A DNA stretch of 64,000 nucleotides. It comes from Nocardia yamanashiensis NBRC 100130. GTDB taxonomy: Bacteria > Actinomycetota > Actinomycetes > Mycobacteriales > Mycobacteriaceae. The stretch covers positions 1 through 64,000 of the forward strand of contig NZ_BDCD01000025.1 in NCBI RefSeq assembly GCF_001613325.1, written 5' to 3'. The notes under the pieces were generated by a model. That model did no database searches, was not told where the DNA came from, and worked only from the letters and a program-made list of their open reading frames with translations. Below, piece after piece: positions 32,724-40,766 of this stretch. Position 1 is the first letter of the stretch. Every line of letters starts with the position of its first letter. A program made the position numbers and the translations under genes.

Positions 32724-33635
32724 TTGCCCGTGCCCTCGCTGCGTACCGCCGTCCTGCTCCTGACCGTGGCCCTCACCGCCGCGGCCTGCGGCAGCTCCGA
32801 CACCCGCCCGGTACTCACCATCGGCGCGGGTGATTCCGTGCAATCCGGCCTGCTCGCCGAGATCTACGCCCAGGCCCTGTCCCGCACCGGCGCCCGCACC
32901 GCCGTCGACCCCGGCCTGGGTGACCGCAAAGCCCTACTCGCCGCACTCGATTCGAACACCATCGCGGTGACCGCCGACGTCAACGGCGACCTGCTGACCG
33001 CCCTGGACTCCACCGCCCAGGCCCGCAAACCCGACGCCGTCACCTCCGCCCTGTCCGCGGCCCTCCCCGAAGGCCTCACCGTCTCCGACCCCGCCGACGC
33101 CACCGACCTGCGCCCCACCCTCGCTATAGCCGCCACCCGCACCCCCGAATTCCCCACCACCCTGAAAGATCTGGCCCCCCACTGCCCCGACCTCACCGTC
33201 GGCATAGCCACCGGCCCCGCCCTCGACCCCATGCGCGCCCCCCTCGCCCCCCAACCCGACGTCCTCACCCCCCTGCGCACCGTCTACCACTGCGACCTCC
33301 CCCAGCCCATCACCTACCCCACCGACGCCGACCTCCGAAAAGCCCTCCTGACCCACGAAATTCAACTCGCCGTCTTCTCCGGCCCACCCGCCTTCCTCTC
33401 CGAAGGCGCGGCGGACCTGACCCCGATCACCGACCCCGACTACGCCTTCCGCACCGCGAACATCCTCGCCCTGCTCCGCAAGAACACCCTCTCCACCGAT
33501 CAACTCCGCAAGTTGAACTACGTCTCCGGCGAACTCACCACCACCGAACTCGCCGACATGATCCACCAAATCCGAGACAACCACGCCCTCCCCTCCTCGG
33601 TAGCCCGCACCTGGCTCGACGCCCACGCCCTCTGA
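32724..33635 (+). CDS. Second OpuAC-like solute-binding lipoprotein
   Basis: A roughly 303-residue lipoprotein with signal segment TAVLLLTVALTAAACGSS (lipobox TAAAC), then an OpuAC-like fold: PVLTIGAGDSVQSGLLAEIYAQAL aligns with the ProX start LTVGSANFPESETVANVYAEAL. TTG 32724 has the best spacing from the GGAGGG box; GTG 32730 is also possible. The 3' half uses codons extremely rich in C. It lies head-to-head with proX and probably offers the same importer a different ligand range, or is diverging. Confidence 0.75.
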   Translation: MPVPSLRTAVLLLTVALTAAACGSSDTRPVLTIGAGDSVQSGLLAEIYAQALSRTGARTAVDPGLGDRKALLAALDSNTIAVTADVNGDLLTALDSTAQARKPDAVTSALSAALPEGLTVSDPADATDLRPTLAIAATRTPEFPTTLKDLAPHCPDLTVGIATGPALDPMRAPLAPQPDVLTPLRTVYHCDLPQPITYPTDADLRKALLTHEIQLAVFSGPPAFLSEGAADLTPITDPDYAFRTANILALLRKNTLSTDQLRKLNYVSGELTTTELADMIHQIRDNHALPSSVARTWLDAHAL

Positions 33636-33765
33636 TCACTCCACGCTCGCGTCAAGTTGTTGTATCGCAGTGCCTTTCGATGAATCGGCGGGGGCGCTGC
33701 GGGTAGGGTGTCGATAACGCTCCGGGGGCGCCGATCGCTGCGGGGCGGCGTGCAGGGGAGGGAAC

Positions 33766-35082
33766 GTGTCCAATCTGGACGAACGTATCGGCGATGCCGT
33801 CGAATGGTTCCAGCGCAGCCAGCTGCCCGACGGCCGGGGCGGAGCCGGGTGGGGCTGGGTCTCGGATGTGCCGCCCAATCCGCAGAATACGGCCGAGGTG
33901 GTGTGCGCGCTGGCCCGGGCGGGGCGCCCGGTCCCGCGGGTGGACGAGGTTTCCGCGCTGGTGCGGCAGCCGGTCATTCAACGGGACGAACGCGGCGAGT
34001 GGGCTTTCCGGACCCCGATCGATCTGTCCTGGCGGCTGCGGGCGCTGCACTGTCTCGGTGCGCCGGAGACGGATCCGGATGTCGTCGCGGGGCGGGACGC
34101 GCTGATCGCCGAGGCCGATGCCGGCACCGGCGGCTGGCGGCTGTCGGATCGGGTGGGACCGGTATCGATCACCTCGACCGCCAATGCGATCCAGGCCCTG
34201 GCGCCGCTCGCGGCGTCCGACGAGAACGTGGCGCGAACGGTGCTGCGCGGCACCGGATTCCTGGTCGAGTCGATGCTCGATCAGGATCCGCGAGTGCAGC
34301 CGCTGTACGCGAGTGCGCATGTCGCGACCGCCCTCGCCCGGCCGGAGATCGCGGCGGTGGGCGGCCGCCGGGTCGAGCGGGCGCGGGATCTGGCGGTGCA
34401 ACGGCTGCTCGCGGGTCTCGGCAATGGGGATCCGCAGATCGAGGAGGAACCGTTCCGCCGGGGCGATTTCGCCGATACCTGGCGGCACCTGGCGCTGCAT
34501 CTGACCGTCGGGGCGCTGCTGACGGCGGAACCGAAGACGATCTTCGATCCGGCAGTACGGAACGCCCTGACACAGCTGCTGGACCTGCAGGAAACCGGGC
34601 CGCTGCGGACGCACCGGGGCGGATTCCGGACTTCGCCCGAAGGCTTCGTCACCTCCTTCGCCACCACCCAGGCGCTGGAGGCGATGCTCGGCGCCCGTCA
34701 GGTGGTGAACGAGAACGTCAATCCGGCACGGATTTTCGACATGATCTGCCAGGAACAGGGCCGGCATCACGCCGACGCGCAGCGGGTGGTTTCCCTGCGC
34801 GGGCGCGCGGTGGTGATGAACAGCCTGGCCGGCGCGGCATCGTTCGGGCTGGGCGGGGCGGCCGGTTTGACCATCGCCATGCTGGCGATCGGTTTCGGCG
34901 ACGAGCTGGGCAAGATCGGCAGCCGGGCCCTGGTGGTCTGGGGCATGCTGTTCCTCGCCCTGGGCACGCTGGCCGCGGTGACGACGAGATTCCCGGCCGC
35001 GTCGAAGCGGGGGATCGCCGCGGCCGTCTTCGCGGGCTACACCGCGCTGGCGCTGCCGATCGTGTCGTTCCTGCTGGCGTGA
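33766..35082 (+). CDS. Alpha/alpha-toroid (prenyltransferase/squalene-cyclase repeat) protein with C-terminal membrane helices
   Basis: A 438-residue protein. Residues 1-335 hold repeats of the squalene-cyclase/prenyltransferase toroid type: a QW-like motif (QLPDGRGGAGWGW), NPQNTAEVVCALARAG, AGTGGWRLSDRVG followed by SITSTANAIQALA, and TSFATTQALEAMLGA. The DxDD motif of squalene-hopene cyclase is absent, so cyclase activity is doubtful. Residues 345-438 contain about three hydrophobic helices (e.g. SFGLGGAAGLTIAMLAIGFG). The GTG start follows GGGAGGGAAC. The stop overlaps the EamA gene start (GTGA). The function is unknown. Confidence 0.72.
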   Translation: MSNLDERIGDAVEWFQRSQLPDGRGGAGWGWVSDVPPNPQNTAEVVCALARAGRPVPRVDEVSALVRQPVIQRDERGEWAFRTPIDLSWRLRALHCLGAPETDPDVVAGRDALIAEADAGTGGWRLSDRVGPVSITSTANAIQALAPLAASDENVARTVLRGTGFLVESMLDQDPRVQPLYASAHVATALARPEIAAVGGRRVERARDLAVQRLLAGLGNGDPQIEEEPFRRGDFADTWRHLALHLTVGALLTAEPKTIFDPAVRNALTQLLDLQETGPLRTHRGGFRTSPEGFVTSFATTQALEAMLGARQVVNENVNPARIFDMICQEQGRHHADAQRVVSLRGRAVVMNSLAGAASFGLGGAAGLTIAMLAIGFGDELGKIGSRALVVWGMLFLALGTLAAVTTRFPAASKRGIAAAVFAGYTALALPIVSFLLA

Positions 35083-35987
35083 CCGGCTACCGGTCCATCG
35101 GGCTGCTGCTGGCGGGCACCAGCCTGTGGGGGATATCGAGCGCCCTCATCGCCGCGGTGGCGCGCACCGGGTTCACCTCGGCGGCGCTGGTGGCGGCGGG
35201 GGGTGCGACAGCGGTACTCGGTGTGGCAGTGCTGCGGGGTGACCGGCCCTGGCGGATCTTCCGTGACGACTGGTCGCTGTACCTGCGCTTGGGCGTGCTG
35301 GAAGCGGTCAATCTCGCGCTCTACATGGCCGCGTTGCGCATCGGCCCATTGCCGATGATGGTGGCCCTGCATCTGTCCGCGCCGGTGCTGCTCATCGTCG
35401 CCCGGCTGGCAACCCGGCGCAGGTCCTTCAGTTTCGCTGTCGCAGTGGAGCTTTCGCTGGTGGCGATGGCGATTCTGCTGGTGTCGGGCCGGCATCCGGG
35501 CACGCTGTCGAGCACCGGCGTGCTGCTGGGCTGCGCGCTATCCCTAAGCAGCGCAGCGTGTGTCGCGGCTTTGATCACCGTGGTGGCGGGCGCGTCGCGG
35601 GGTCGCGGTTCGGTGGCCTCGGCCGGACTGCAATTGGCGACCGCCGCGGTTCTCGGTCTGCCGTTGCTGCTCATCGCACCACCCGAAGGGCCCGCGAGCC
35701 TGGCGCTGATCGCCATCGGCGCGGGCTTTCTGGGCCCCGGTTTCGTCTGCTACTGGTGGGCGCTGCGTACCGTCGACGCGCCGACCGCGGGCATCGTCGG
35801 ATTGAACGAGGCGGTCAGCGCGTCGATCGTGGGCGCGGCGGTGACCGGAAGTCAGCTCACCCCGGCTGTACTCGGGGCGGGGGCGCTGGTGCTGCTGGCT
35901 ATCGGGCTGGAAGTTCGATCGACTCCGAACTCTGATGGGCCGCCGCGACGAACCGCGCACACGACTTCGGATCCTTATCGCCGTTGA
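35079..35987 (+). CDS. EamA/DMT-family transporter
   Basis: A 302-residue membrane protein with about ten helices in two EamA repeats (first repeat starts IGLLLAGTSLWGISSALIAA; the second includes FVCYWWALRTVDAPTAGIVGLNEAV). Drug/metabolite exporters of this family move amino acids, nucleosides or metabolites outward. It is translationally coupled to the toroid protein (GTGA overlap). Its last 89 bases overlap the 3' end of trpF on the opposite strand; the final 28 residues are polar and may be a recent read-through extension. Confidence 0.85.
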   Translation: MTGYRSIGLLLAGTSLWGISSALIAAVARTGFTSAALVAAGGATAVLGVAVLRGDRPWRIFRDDWSLYLRLGVLEAVNLALYMAALRIGPLPMMVALHLSAPVLLIVARLATRRRSFSFAVAVELSLVAMAILLVSGRHPGTLSSTGVLLGCALSLSSAACVAALITVVAGASRGRGSVASAGLQLATAAVLGLPLLLIAPPEGPASLALIAIGAGFLGPGFVCYWWALRTVDAPTAGIVGLNEAVSASIVGAAVTGSQLTPAVLGAGALVLLAIGLEVRSTPNSDGPPRRTAHTTSDPYRR

Positions 35988-36582
35988 CGGTCTCGACCCC
36001 GCTGTTCACATCGACGGCGAACGGCCGCACTGCGGCGATGGCGTCGGCGACATTGCCGGCGTTCAGGCCGCCCGCCAGGATCACCGGGCGGCCGAGTTCG
36101 GCGAGCGCACGCACGATGGCGGCACTGATGGACCAGTCGTGCGTCTTGCCGGTGCCGCCGAGGCGGCTGGCAGTCCGGGAATCCAGCAGTACCGCATCGC
36201 AATCCGCGGCGGCCGCCCGCGCGGATTCGATCGCATCCGATCCGGTGACGTGCACCGCCTTGACGATCGTCCGCCCCCCGGCCGATTCCCGGACGCGGCG
36301 CACGGTTTCGGGGGTGACGAGGCCGTGCACCTGAATGGTGTCGGCATTGATCCGGGCGGCCAGGCTCGTAATGGCCTCGGCGTCTTCCAGATGCGTGACG
36401 AGCACCCGGTTGACGAATGGCGGTACCAGCGCCGAAAGCTGCTGCGCGACCGACTCGTCCAGCGCGTCCTCACTGAAATGCGTTACCCCGCAGATGAATC
36501 CGACCGCATCGGCGCCCGCCGCCACCGCGATGCGCAGGTCGGACTCGGAGCGGATTCCACAGATCTTCGCGCGCACCGTCAC
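35899..36582 (-). CDS. trpF: Phosphoribosylanthranilate isomerase (TrpF) homologue, divergent
   Basis: A 227-residue TIM barrel. Catalytic residues of TrpF are kept: Cys in RAKICGIRSESD, Asp in DAVLLDSRTAS, and the phosphate loops ILAGGLNAGNV and VDVNSGVET. The usual VGFVF..SPR segment is replaced by VGFICGVTHFSED. Most actinobacteria lack TrpF because PriA does both reactions, so a stand-alone copy outside a trp operon is unusual. It could be a true isomerase, a biosynthetic-pathway variant or a repurposed enzyme. It converges with and overlaps the EamA gene. Confidence 0.78.
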   Translation of the reverse strand: MTVRAKICGIRSESDLRIAVAAGADAVGFICGVTHFSEDALDESVAQQLSALVPPFVNRVLVTHLEDAEAITSLAARINADTIQVHGLVTPETVRRVRESAGGRTIVKAVHVTGSDAIESARAAAADCDAVLLDSRTASRLGGTGKTHDWSISAAIVRALAELGRPVILAGGLNAGNVADAIAAVRPFAVDVNSGVETVNGDKDPKSCARFVAAAHQSSESIELPAR

Positions 36583-36622
36583 GCATCCATCCTAGTCGGG
36601 CGCGACCGCGCGGCACCCGCGA

Positions 36623-37264
36623 TCAGGGGCGCAGGGCGGTGGCCAGGAGGGGGTTCAGGGTCAGGGCGGTGAGGGAGTCTACGAGCATGTCTATGAGGGT
36701 TTCTCGGGTGATGGGGGCTTCGCGGAGCCAGGTGAGGGTGGTTTCTTCGACGAAGGCGATCCAGCCTCGGACGGCGAGGGTGAGGCGGGGGAGGTCGGTG
36801 TCGTCCACGGGGATGGGGGATTCGGTGAGGATGCGGTTGACCTGGGCGTTGCGGTGGGCGTCGACCATGGCGGTGAGTTCGGGGCTGGCGCTGGCGGGGC
36901 CGCGCAGCAGGGCCAGGTAGGAGGTGCGGTTCTCGGTTACGTAGTCGACGTAGCGTTCGATGGAGTCGCGGAGTTTGGCGTAGAGGTCCAGGTCGGGGGC
37001 GGGGGCGGTGCGTTCCAGGAGTTCGGCGTTGGCGTGCTGGATGATCGCCAGGTGGAAGTCCTGTTTGGTGGGGAAGTAGTGGAAGAGCAGGCCGCGGGAG
37101 ATGCCGGCCTGATCCGCTATCTCGGTGATGGACACGTCTTCCAGGGAACGGCCCCGGAGCATTTCCACGCCCAGGGCGATGAGCTGGCGGCGGCGTTCCT
37201 CGGGGCTCAAGCGGGTGCGTTTGGTCCCGGTGTCGGCGCTGGTGGTGCTGCGTTCCTTGCTCAC
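36623..37264 (-). CDS. TetR-family regulator of the BVMO operon
   Basis: A 213-residue TetR regulator. The helix-turn-helix is at about residues 25-65 (LEDVSITEIADQAGISRGLLFHYF, followed by PTKQDFHLA), after a Lys/Arg-rich N-terminal arm; the C-terminal half is the helical ligand domain. It is divergent from the monooxygenase operon, with a perfect palindrome (37286-37304) in the 69-bp gap, so it most likely represses both itself and the operon. An acyl-CoA or long-chain ligand is plausible from the operon content but not proven. Confidence 0.87.
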   Translation of the reverse strand: MSKERSTTSADTGTKRTRLSPEERRRQLIALGVEMLRGRSLEDVSITEIADQAGISRGLLFHYFPTKQDFHLAIIQHANAELLERTAPAPDLDLYAKLRDSIERYVDYVTENRTSYLALLRGPASASPELTAMVDAHRNAQVNRILTESPIPVDDTDLPRLTLAVRGWIAFVEETTLTWLREAPITRETLIDMLVDSLTALTLNPLLATALRP

Positions 37265-37285
37265 GTGGCCTATCCTACTGAACGC

Positions 37286-37304
37286 GAGTCAATACTGTTG
37301 ACTC
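37286..37304. promoter_or_regulatory. Perfect palindromic operator between tetR and BVMO operon
   Basis: GAGTCAA (37286-37292), a TACTG spacer, TTGACTC (37298-37304): perfect 7-bp arms. It is 30 bp before the monooxygenase ATG and 22 bp from the tetR start, ideal for controlling both directions. A further half-site-like ACTC occurs at 37307-37310. Confidence 0.72.
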
Positions 37305-37333
37305 CTACTCAATAAGCACCTAGGGTTAGGTAC

Positions 37334-38857
37334 ATGAGTCGCAAGGTTACAGACAAAGCTGTCGGCAACCGGGAAGCCCGGCATGCGCACGTGATCATCG
37401 TCGGCAGCGGATTCTCCGGGCTGGGGCTCGCCATCCGGCTGAGTCAGCAGGGGCGTGACGACTTCCTGGTGCTCGAGCGCGGCAATGATGTCGGCGGCAC
37501 CTGGCGGGACAACACCTACCCGGGCGCGGCCTGCGATGTGCCGTCGCAGCTGTACTCGTATTCCTTCGCGCTCAATCCGGAGTGGTCGCGCTCGTTCTCC
37601 AAGCAGCCGGAGATCCAGCGCTACATCCAGGGCGTCGCCGACAAGTACGGCGTGCGCGACAAGCACATCTTCGACTGCGAGATGACCGGCGCGCAGTGGA
37701 ACGACGCCGCGGCGCGCTGGGAGATCCAGACCTCGCAGGGCCCCTTCACCGCCGATATCGTGGTCTCGGCCATCGGCGCGCTGTGTGAGCCGAACCTGCC
37801 GGATATCAAGGGCATCAACGACTTCCAGGGCGAGATCTTCCACTCCGCCCGCTGGAACCACGACTCGCAGCTGGACGGCAAGCGCGTCGCCGTCATCGGC
37901 ACCGGCGCCTCCGCCATCCAGATCGTCCCGGCCATCGCGGGCAAGGTCGCGCACCTGGACGTCTACCAGCGCACCGCGCCGTGGCTGCTGCCGCGCATGG
38001 ACCGCCCCTACCTGGCCCCGGAACGCTTCGCGTTCAAGCACATCCCGGGCGTGCAGGCGCTGTCCCGTGCCGCCATCTACGCCGCCCGCGAGACCCAGGT
38101 GGTGGGCCTGGCCAAGTTCCCGCCCGCCATGCGCATCTTCGAAACCATCGCCCGGGCAAAGATTTTCGCCGAAGTGCGGGATCCGGAACTGCGCAAGAAG
38201 GTCACCCCGGACTTCCGGATCGGCTGCAAGCGCATGCTGATCTCCAACGAGTACTACCCGGCGCTGGGCCGCGACAATGTCGAGCTGGTGACCGACGGCA
38301 TCCAGGAGATCAAGGCCGGCTCCATCGTCACCAAGGACGGCACCGAGCGCGAGATCGACGCCATCATCGTGGCGACCGGCTTCCACGTCACGGATTCGCC
38401 TGCCTACGACACGGTTTCGGGCAAGGACGGCCGCACCCTCGCCGAGGTCTTCGACGCCATCGGCCAGCAGGGCTACAAGGGCTCGGCCATCCACAACTAC
38501 CCGAACCTGTTCTTCATGCTCGGCCCGAACGTCGGCCTGGGCCACACCTCGATGGTGTACATGATCGAATCGCAGATCAACTACATCGCCGACGCCGTCG
38601 CGCAGTTCGACAAGCTGAAGCTGCGCACCGTCGAGGTCCGCAAGGACGTGCAGGACGAGTACAACGCCGAACTCCAGCGCAAGCTCGAGGGCGCGGTGTG
38701 GAGCACCGGCGGCTGCGCCTCCTGGTACCTCGACAAGCACGGCAACAACACCACGCTGTGGCCGGACTTCACCTTCCGATTCCGTAGCCTGCTGGAGAAG
38801 TTCGACGTGGCGGCGTACGAGACCACCTCCGCCGCGCCCGTCGCGCAAGCCGTCTAA
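37334..38857 (+). CDS. Flavin-dependent Baeyer-Villiger-type monooxygenase
   Basis: A 507-residue class B flavoprotein monooxygenase: first FAD-binding motif IIVGSGFSGLGLAI, BVMO fingerprint FQGEIFHSARWN (FxGxxxHxxxW, with N in place of P/D), NADPH motif VAVIGTGASAIQIVPAI, and ATGFHVTD. It oxidises ketones to esters, or heteroatoms, using NADPH and O2. Similar enzymes include mycobacterial MymA (Rv3083) and EthA. It is the first gene of an operon with an SDR, an esterase and probably an acyl-CoA ligase, which could form, oxidise and hydrolyse a ketone/ester intermediate. Confidence 0.9.
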   Translation: MSRKVTDKAVGNREARHAHVIIVGSGFSGLGLAIRLSQQGRDDFLVLERGNDVGGTWRDNTYPGAACDVPSQLYSYSFALNPEWSRSFSKQPEIQRYIQGVADKYGVRDKHIFDCEMTGAQWNDAAARWEIQTSQGPFTADIVVSAIGALCEPNLPDIKGINDFQGEIFHSARWNHDSQLDGKRVAVIGTGASAIQIVPAIAGKVAHLDVYQRTAPWLLPRMDRPYLAPERFAFKHIPGVQALSRAAIYAARETQVVGLAKFPPAMRIFETIARAKIFAEVRDPELRKKVTPDFRIGCKRMLISNEYYPALGRDNVELVTDGIQEIKAGSIVTKDGTEREIDAIIVATGFHVTDSPAYDTVSGKDGRTLAEVFDAIGQQGYKGSAIHNYPNLFFMLGPNVGLGHTSMVYMIESQINYIADAVAQFDKLKLRTVEVRKDVQDEYNAELQRKLEGAVWSTGGCASWYLDKHGNNTTLWPDFTFRFRSLLEKFDVAAYETTSAAPVAQAV

Positions 38858-38886
38858 GCCATCCTCGACAACCGAAAGTGGTAACC

Positions 38887-39717
38887 GTGAGCAACGATGC
38901 TTACTTCCAGGGCAAGGTCTGTGTCATCACCGGCGCGGGTTCCGGCATCGGCCGGGCGCTGGCGGAGAACCTGGCCAAGCGCGGCGCGGATCTCGCGCTC
39001 TCCGATATCGACACCGAGGGTCTCGCCGAGACCGTGCGCCGCTGCGAGAAGTACGGCGTGCGGATCAAGTCCGATCGCCTGAACGTGGCCGAGCGCGAGG
39101 CCGTGCTGGTCTACGCCGACGAGGTCAAGAAACACTTCGGCAAGGTCAACCAGATCTACAACAATGCCGGTATCGCCCACCACGGCGACGTGCTGAACAC
39201 CTCGTTCAAGGACATCGACCGGATCATGGACGTCGACTTCTACGGAGTCGTCAACGGCACCAAGGCTTTCCTGCCGTACCTGATCGAATCCGGTTCGGGC
39301 CACGTGGTGAACGTGTCCAGCCTCTTCGGCCTGATCGCGGTCCCCGGCCAGAGCGCCTACAACGCCGCCAAGTTCGCGGTGCGCGGCTTCACCGAGGCGC
39401 TGCGCCAGGAAATGCTGATGAACGGCAGCCCGGTCCAGGTCACCTGTGTGCACCCGGGCGGCATCAAGACCGCGGTGGCGCGCAATGCCACCGTCGCCGA
39501 GGGCCTGGATCAGAAGAACCTGGCCGCGCTGTTCGACAAGCAGCTGGCCCTGCATACCCCCGAAATGGCTGCCCAGGTCATCACCGAAGGCGTCCGCAAG
39601 GGACACGGCCGGGTGCTGATCGGCTGGGAGGCCAAGGCTCTCGACCTCTTCGTGCGCACCACCGCCTCGTACTATCAGCGGATTTCGGCTGTGGTGCAGA
39701 AGCGCTTCCTGCCGTAG
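38887..39717 (+). CDS. Short-chain dehydrogenase/reductase
   Basis: A 276-residue SDR: TGAGSGIGRAL cofactor loop near residue 16, D in SDIDTEG suggesting NAD preference, NNAG, catalytic Ser (NVSSLFG) and YNAAKFA (YxxxK). The GTG at 38887 has a GAAAG/GTGG region upstream; an in-frame GTG three codons earlier is an alternative. It follows the BVMO by 29 bp and resembles the SadH-type dehydrogenase of the mymA operon. It would interconvert an alcohol and the ketone used by the BVMO. Confidence 0.9.
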   Translation: MSNDAYFQGKVCVITGAGSGIGRALAENLAKRGADLALSDIDTEGLAETVRRCEKYGVRIKSDRLNVAEREAVLVYADEVKKHFGKVNQIYNNAGIAHHGDVLNTSFKDIDRIMDVDFYGVVNGTKAFLPYLIESGSGHVVNVSSLFGLIAVPGQSAYNAAKFAVRGFTEALRQEMLMNGSPVQVTCVHPGGIKTAVARNATVAEGLDQKNLAALFDKQLALHTPEMAAQVITEGVRKGHGRVLIGWEAKALDLFVRTTASYYQRISAVVQKRFLP

Positions 39718-39727
39718 GAATTTGGAT

Positions 39728-40642
39728 ATGCCAGAACTGAATCTGCCACTGCCCCTTGCTCGTACGTTGCTGAACCCGGTCTTCCGGGTGATGCTGCACC
39801 ATCGGCTGCCGTTCCCGGTGCAGCGGGCGCTGATGAACGCGGGCGCACCGCTGCAGGGCGCGCCCCGGGGCATCCATGTGGAGAAGGTCCGCCTGGGCGG
39901 CCGCCCCGCCGAGAAGGTGACGGTGGGCCCGGTCTCGGACGCGGCCACCGTGCTGTACCTGCACGGCGGCGGTTACGCGGTCGGTTCGCCCGCCACCCAT
40001 CGGGGGCTGGCGGGGCTGCTGGCGCGCGAAACAGGTTGTGCGGTGCAGGTTCTGGACTATCGCCTGGCCCCGGAGCACCCGTATCCGGCGGCTCTCGACG
40101 ATGCCGAGGCGGCGTTCCTGGAACTGGTCTCCTTCGGTTTCAAGCCGGAACGCATTGCGGTGGCCGGTGATTCGGCCGGCGGCGGGTTGTCGCTGGCGCT
40201 GGCCGAGCGCCTGCGCGACCGGCACGGGTTCGTCCCGGCCGCGCTGGGCTTGATCGCCCCGTGGACCGATCCGAACGAAATCCCGGACCGCCAGCGCGAT
40301 CTGGTCATCAACAAGCCGTGGTCGCGCGCCTGCGCCGCCGCCTACCTGGGCGACGGCGACGGCAACGACACCGGTTACGCGCCGCTGCTCGCCGACCTGG
40401 CCGGACTGCCCGCCACCTACGTGCAGGCCGATGTCGACGAGCTGCTGCACGGTCAGGCCGTCCGCCTGGCCGCCAAGCTGGAAGCGGCGGGTGTTCCGGT
40501 GCAGTTCACCGAGACCCGCGGCCTCTGGCATGTGGCCCAGTTGCAGGCGTTCCTGGTGGCCCCCGCCGCCGCGGTCACGCGTGAACTGGGGGAGTTCCTA
40601 CGGCAAGCCTTGCGACCTGCGCAAACCCGGTCCGTAGGATAG
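39728..40642 (+). CDS. Alpha/beta-hydrolase esterase of the hormone-sensitive-lipase family (LipR-like)
   Basis: A 304-residue esterase. The oxyanion-hole motif HGGGYAVG, the nucleophile in GDSAGGGLS and DYRLAPEHPYP define the HSL/GDSAG family. The catalytic Asp is in VQADVDELLHGQ. The terminal His is expected near residue 265, where GLWHVAQL is seen. It starts 10 bp after the SDR stop. In this operon it may hydrolyse the ester produced by the BVMO; LipR has the same place in mycobacteria. Confidence 0.88.
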   Translation: MPELNLPLPLARTLLNPVFRVMLHHRLPFPVQRALMNAGAPLQGAPRGIHVEKVRLGGRPAEKVTVGPVSDAATVLYLHGGGYAVGSPATHRGLAGLLARETGCAVQVLDYRLAPEHPYPAALDDAEAAFLELVSFGFKPERIAVAGDSAGGGLSLALAERLRDRHGFVPAALGLIAPWTDPNEIPDRQRDLVINKPWSRACAAAYLGDGDGNDTGYAPLLADLAGLPATYVQADVDELLHGQAVRLAAKLEAAGVPVQFTETRGLWHVAQLQAFLVAPAAAVTRELGEFLRQALRPAQTRSVG

Positions 40643-40667
40643 TGACGAAACACAGGTGACGGCCGTC

Positions 40668-40693
40668 GGATCGGGTGTTGTACCACCTGATCC
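40668..40693 (+). other. RNA hairpin between esterase and acyl-CoA ligase genes
   Basis: Arms 40668-40677 and 40684-40693 (GGATCGGGTG with CACCTGATCC) form a 10-bp stem with one G-U pair. No T-run follows. It may attenuate or process the operon message, or mark a terminator/operator before fadD, which has its own 124-bp leader. Confidence 0.4.
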
Positions 40694-40766
40694 GGCGGTC
40701 CGTGGGGCGTTGCCGGTAACCGTGGCGTAAATTACCCGCCAGTATCAACTTTGTGGAAGGGCAGCG

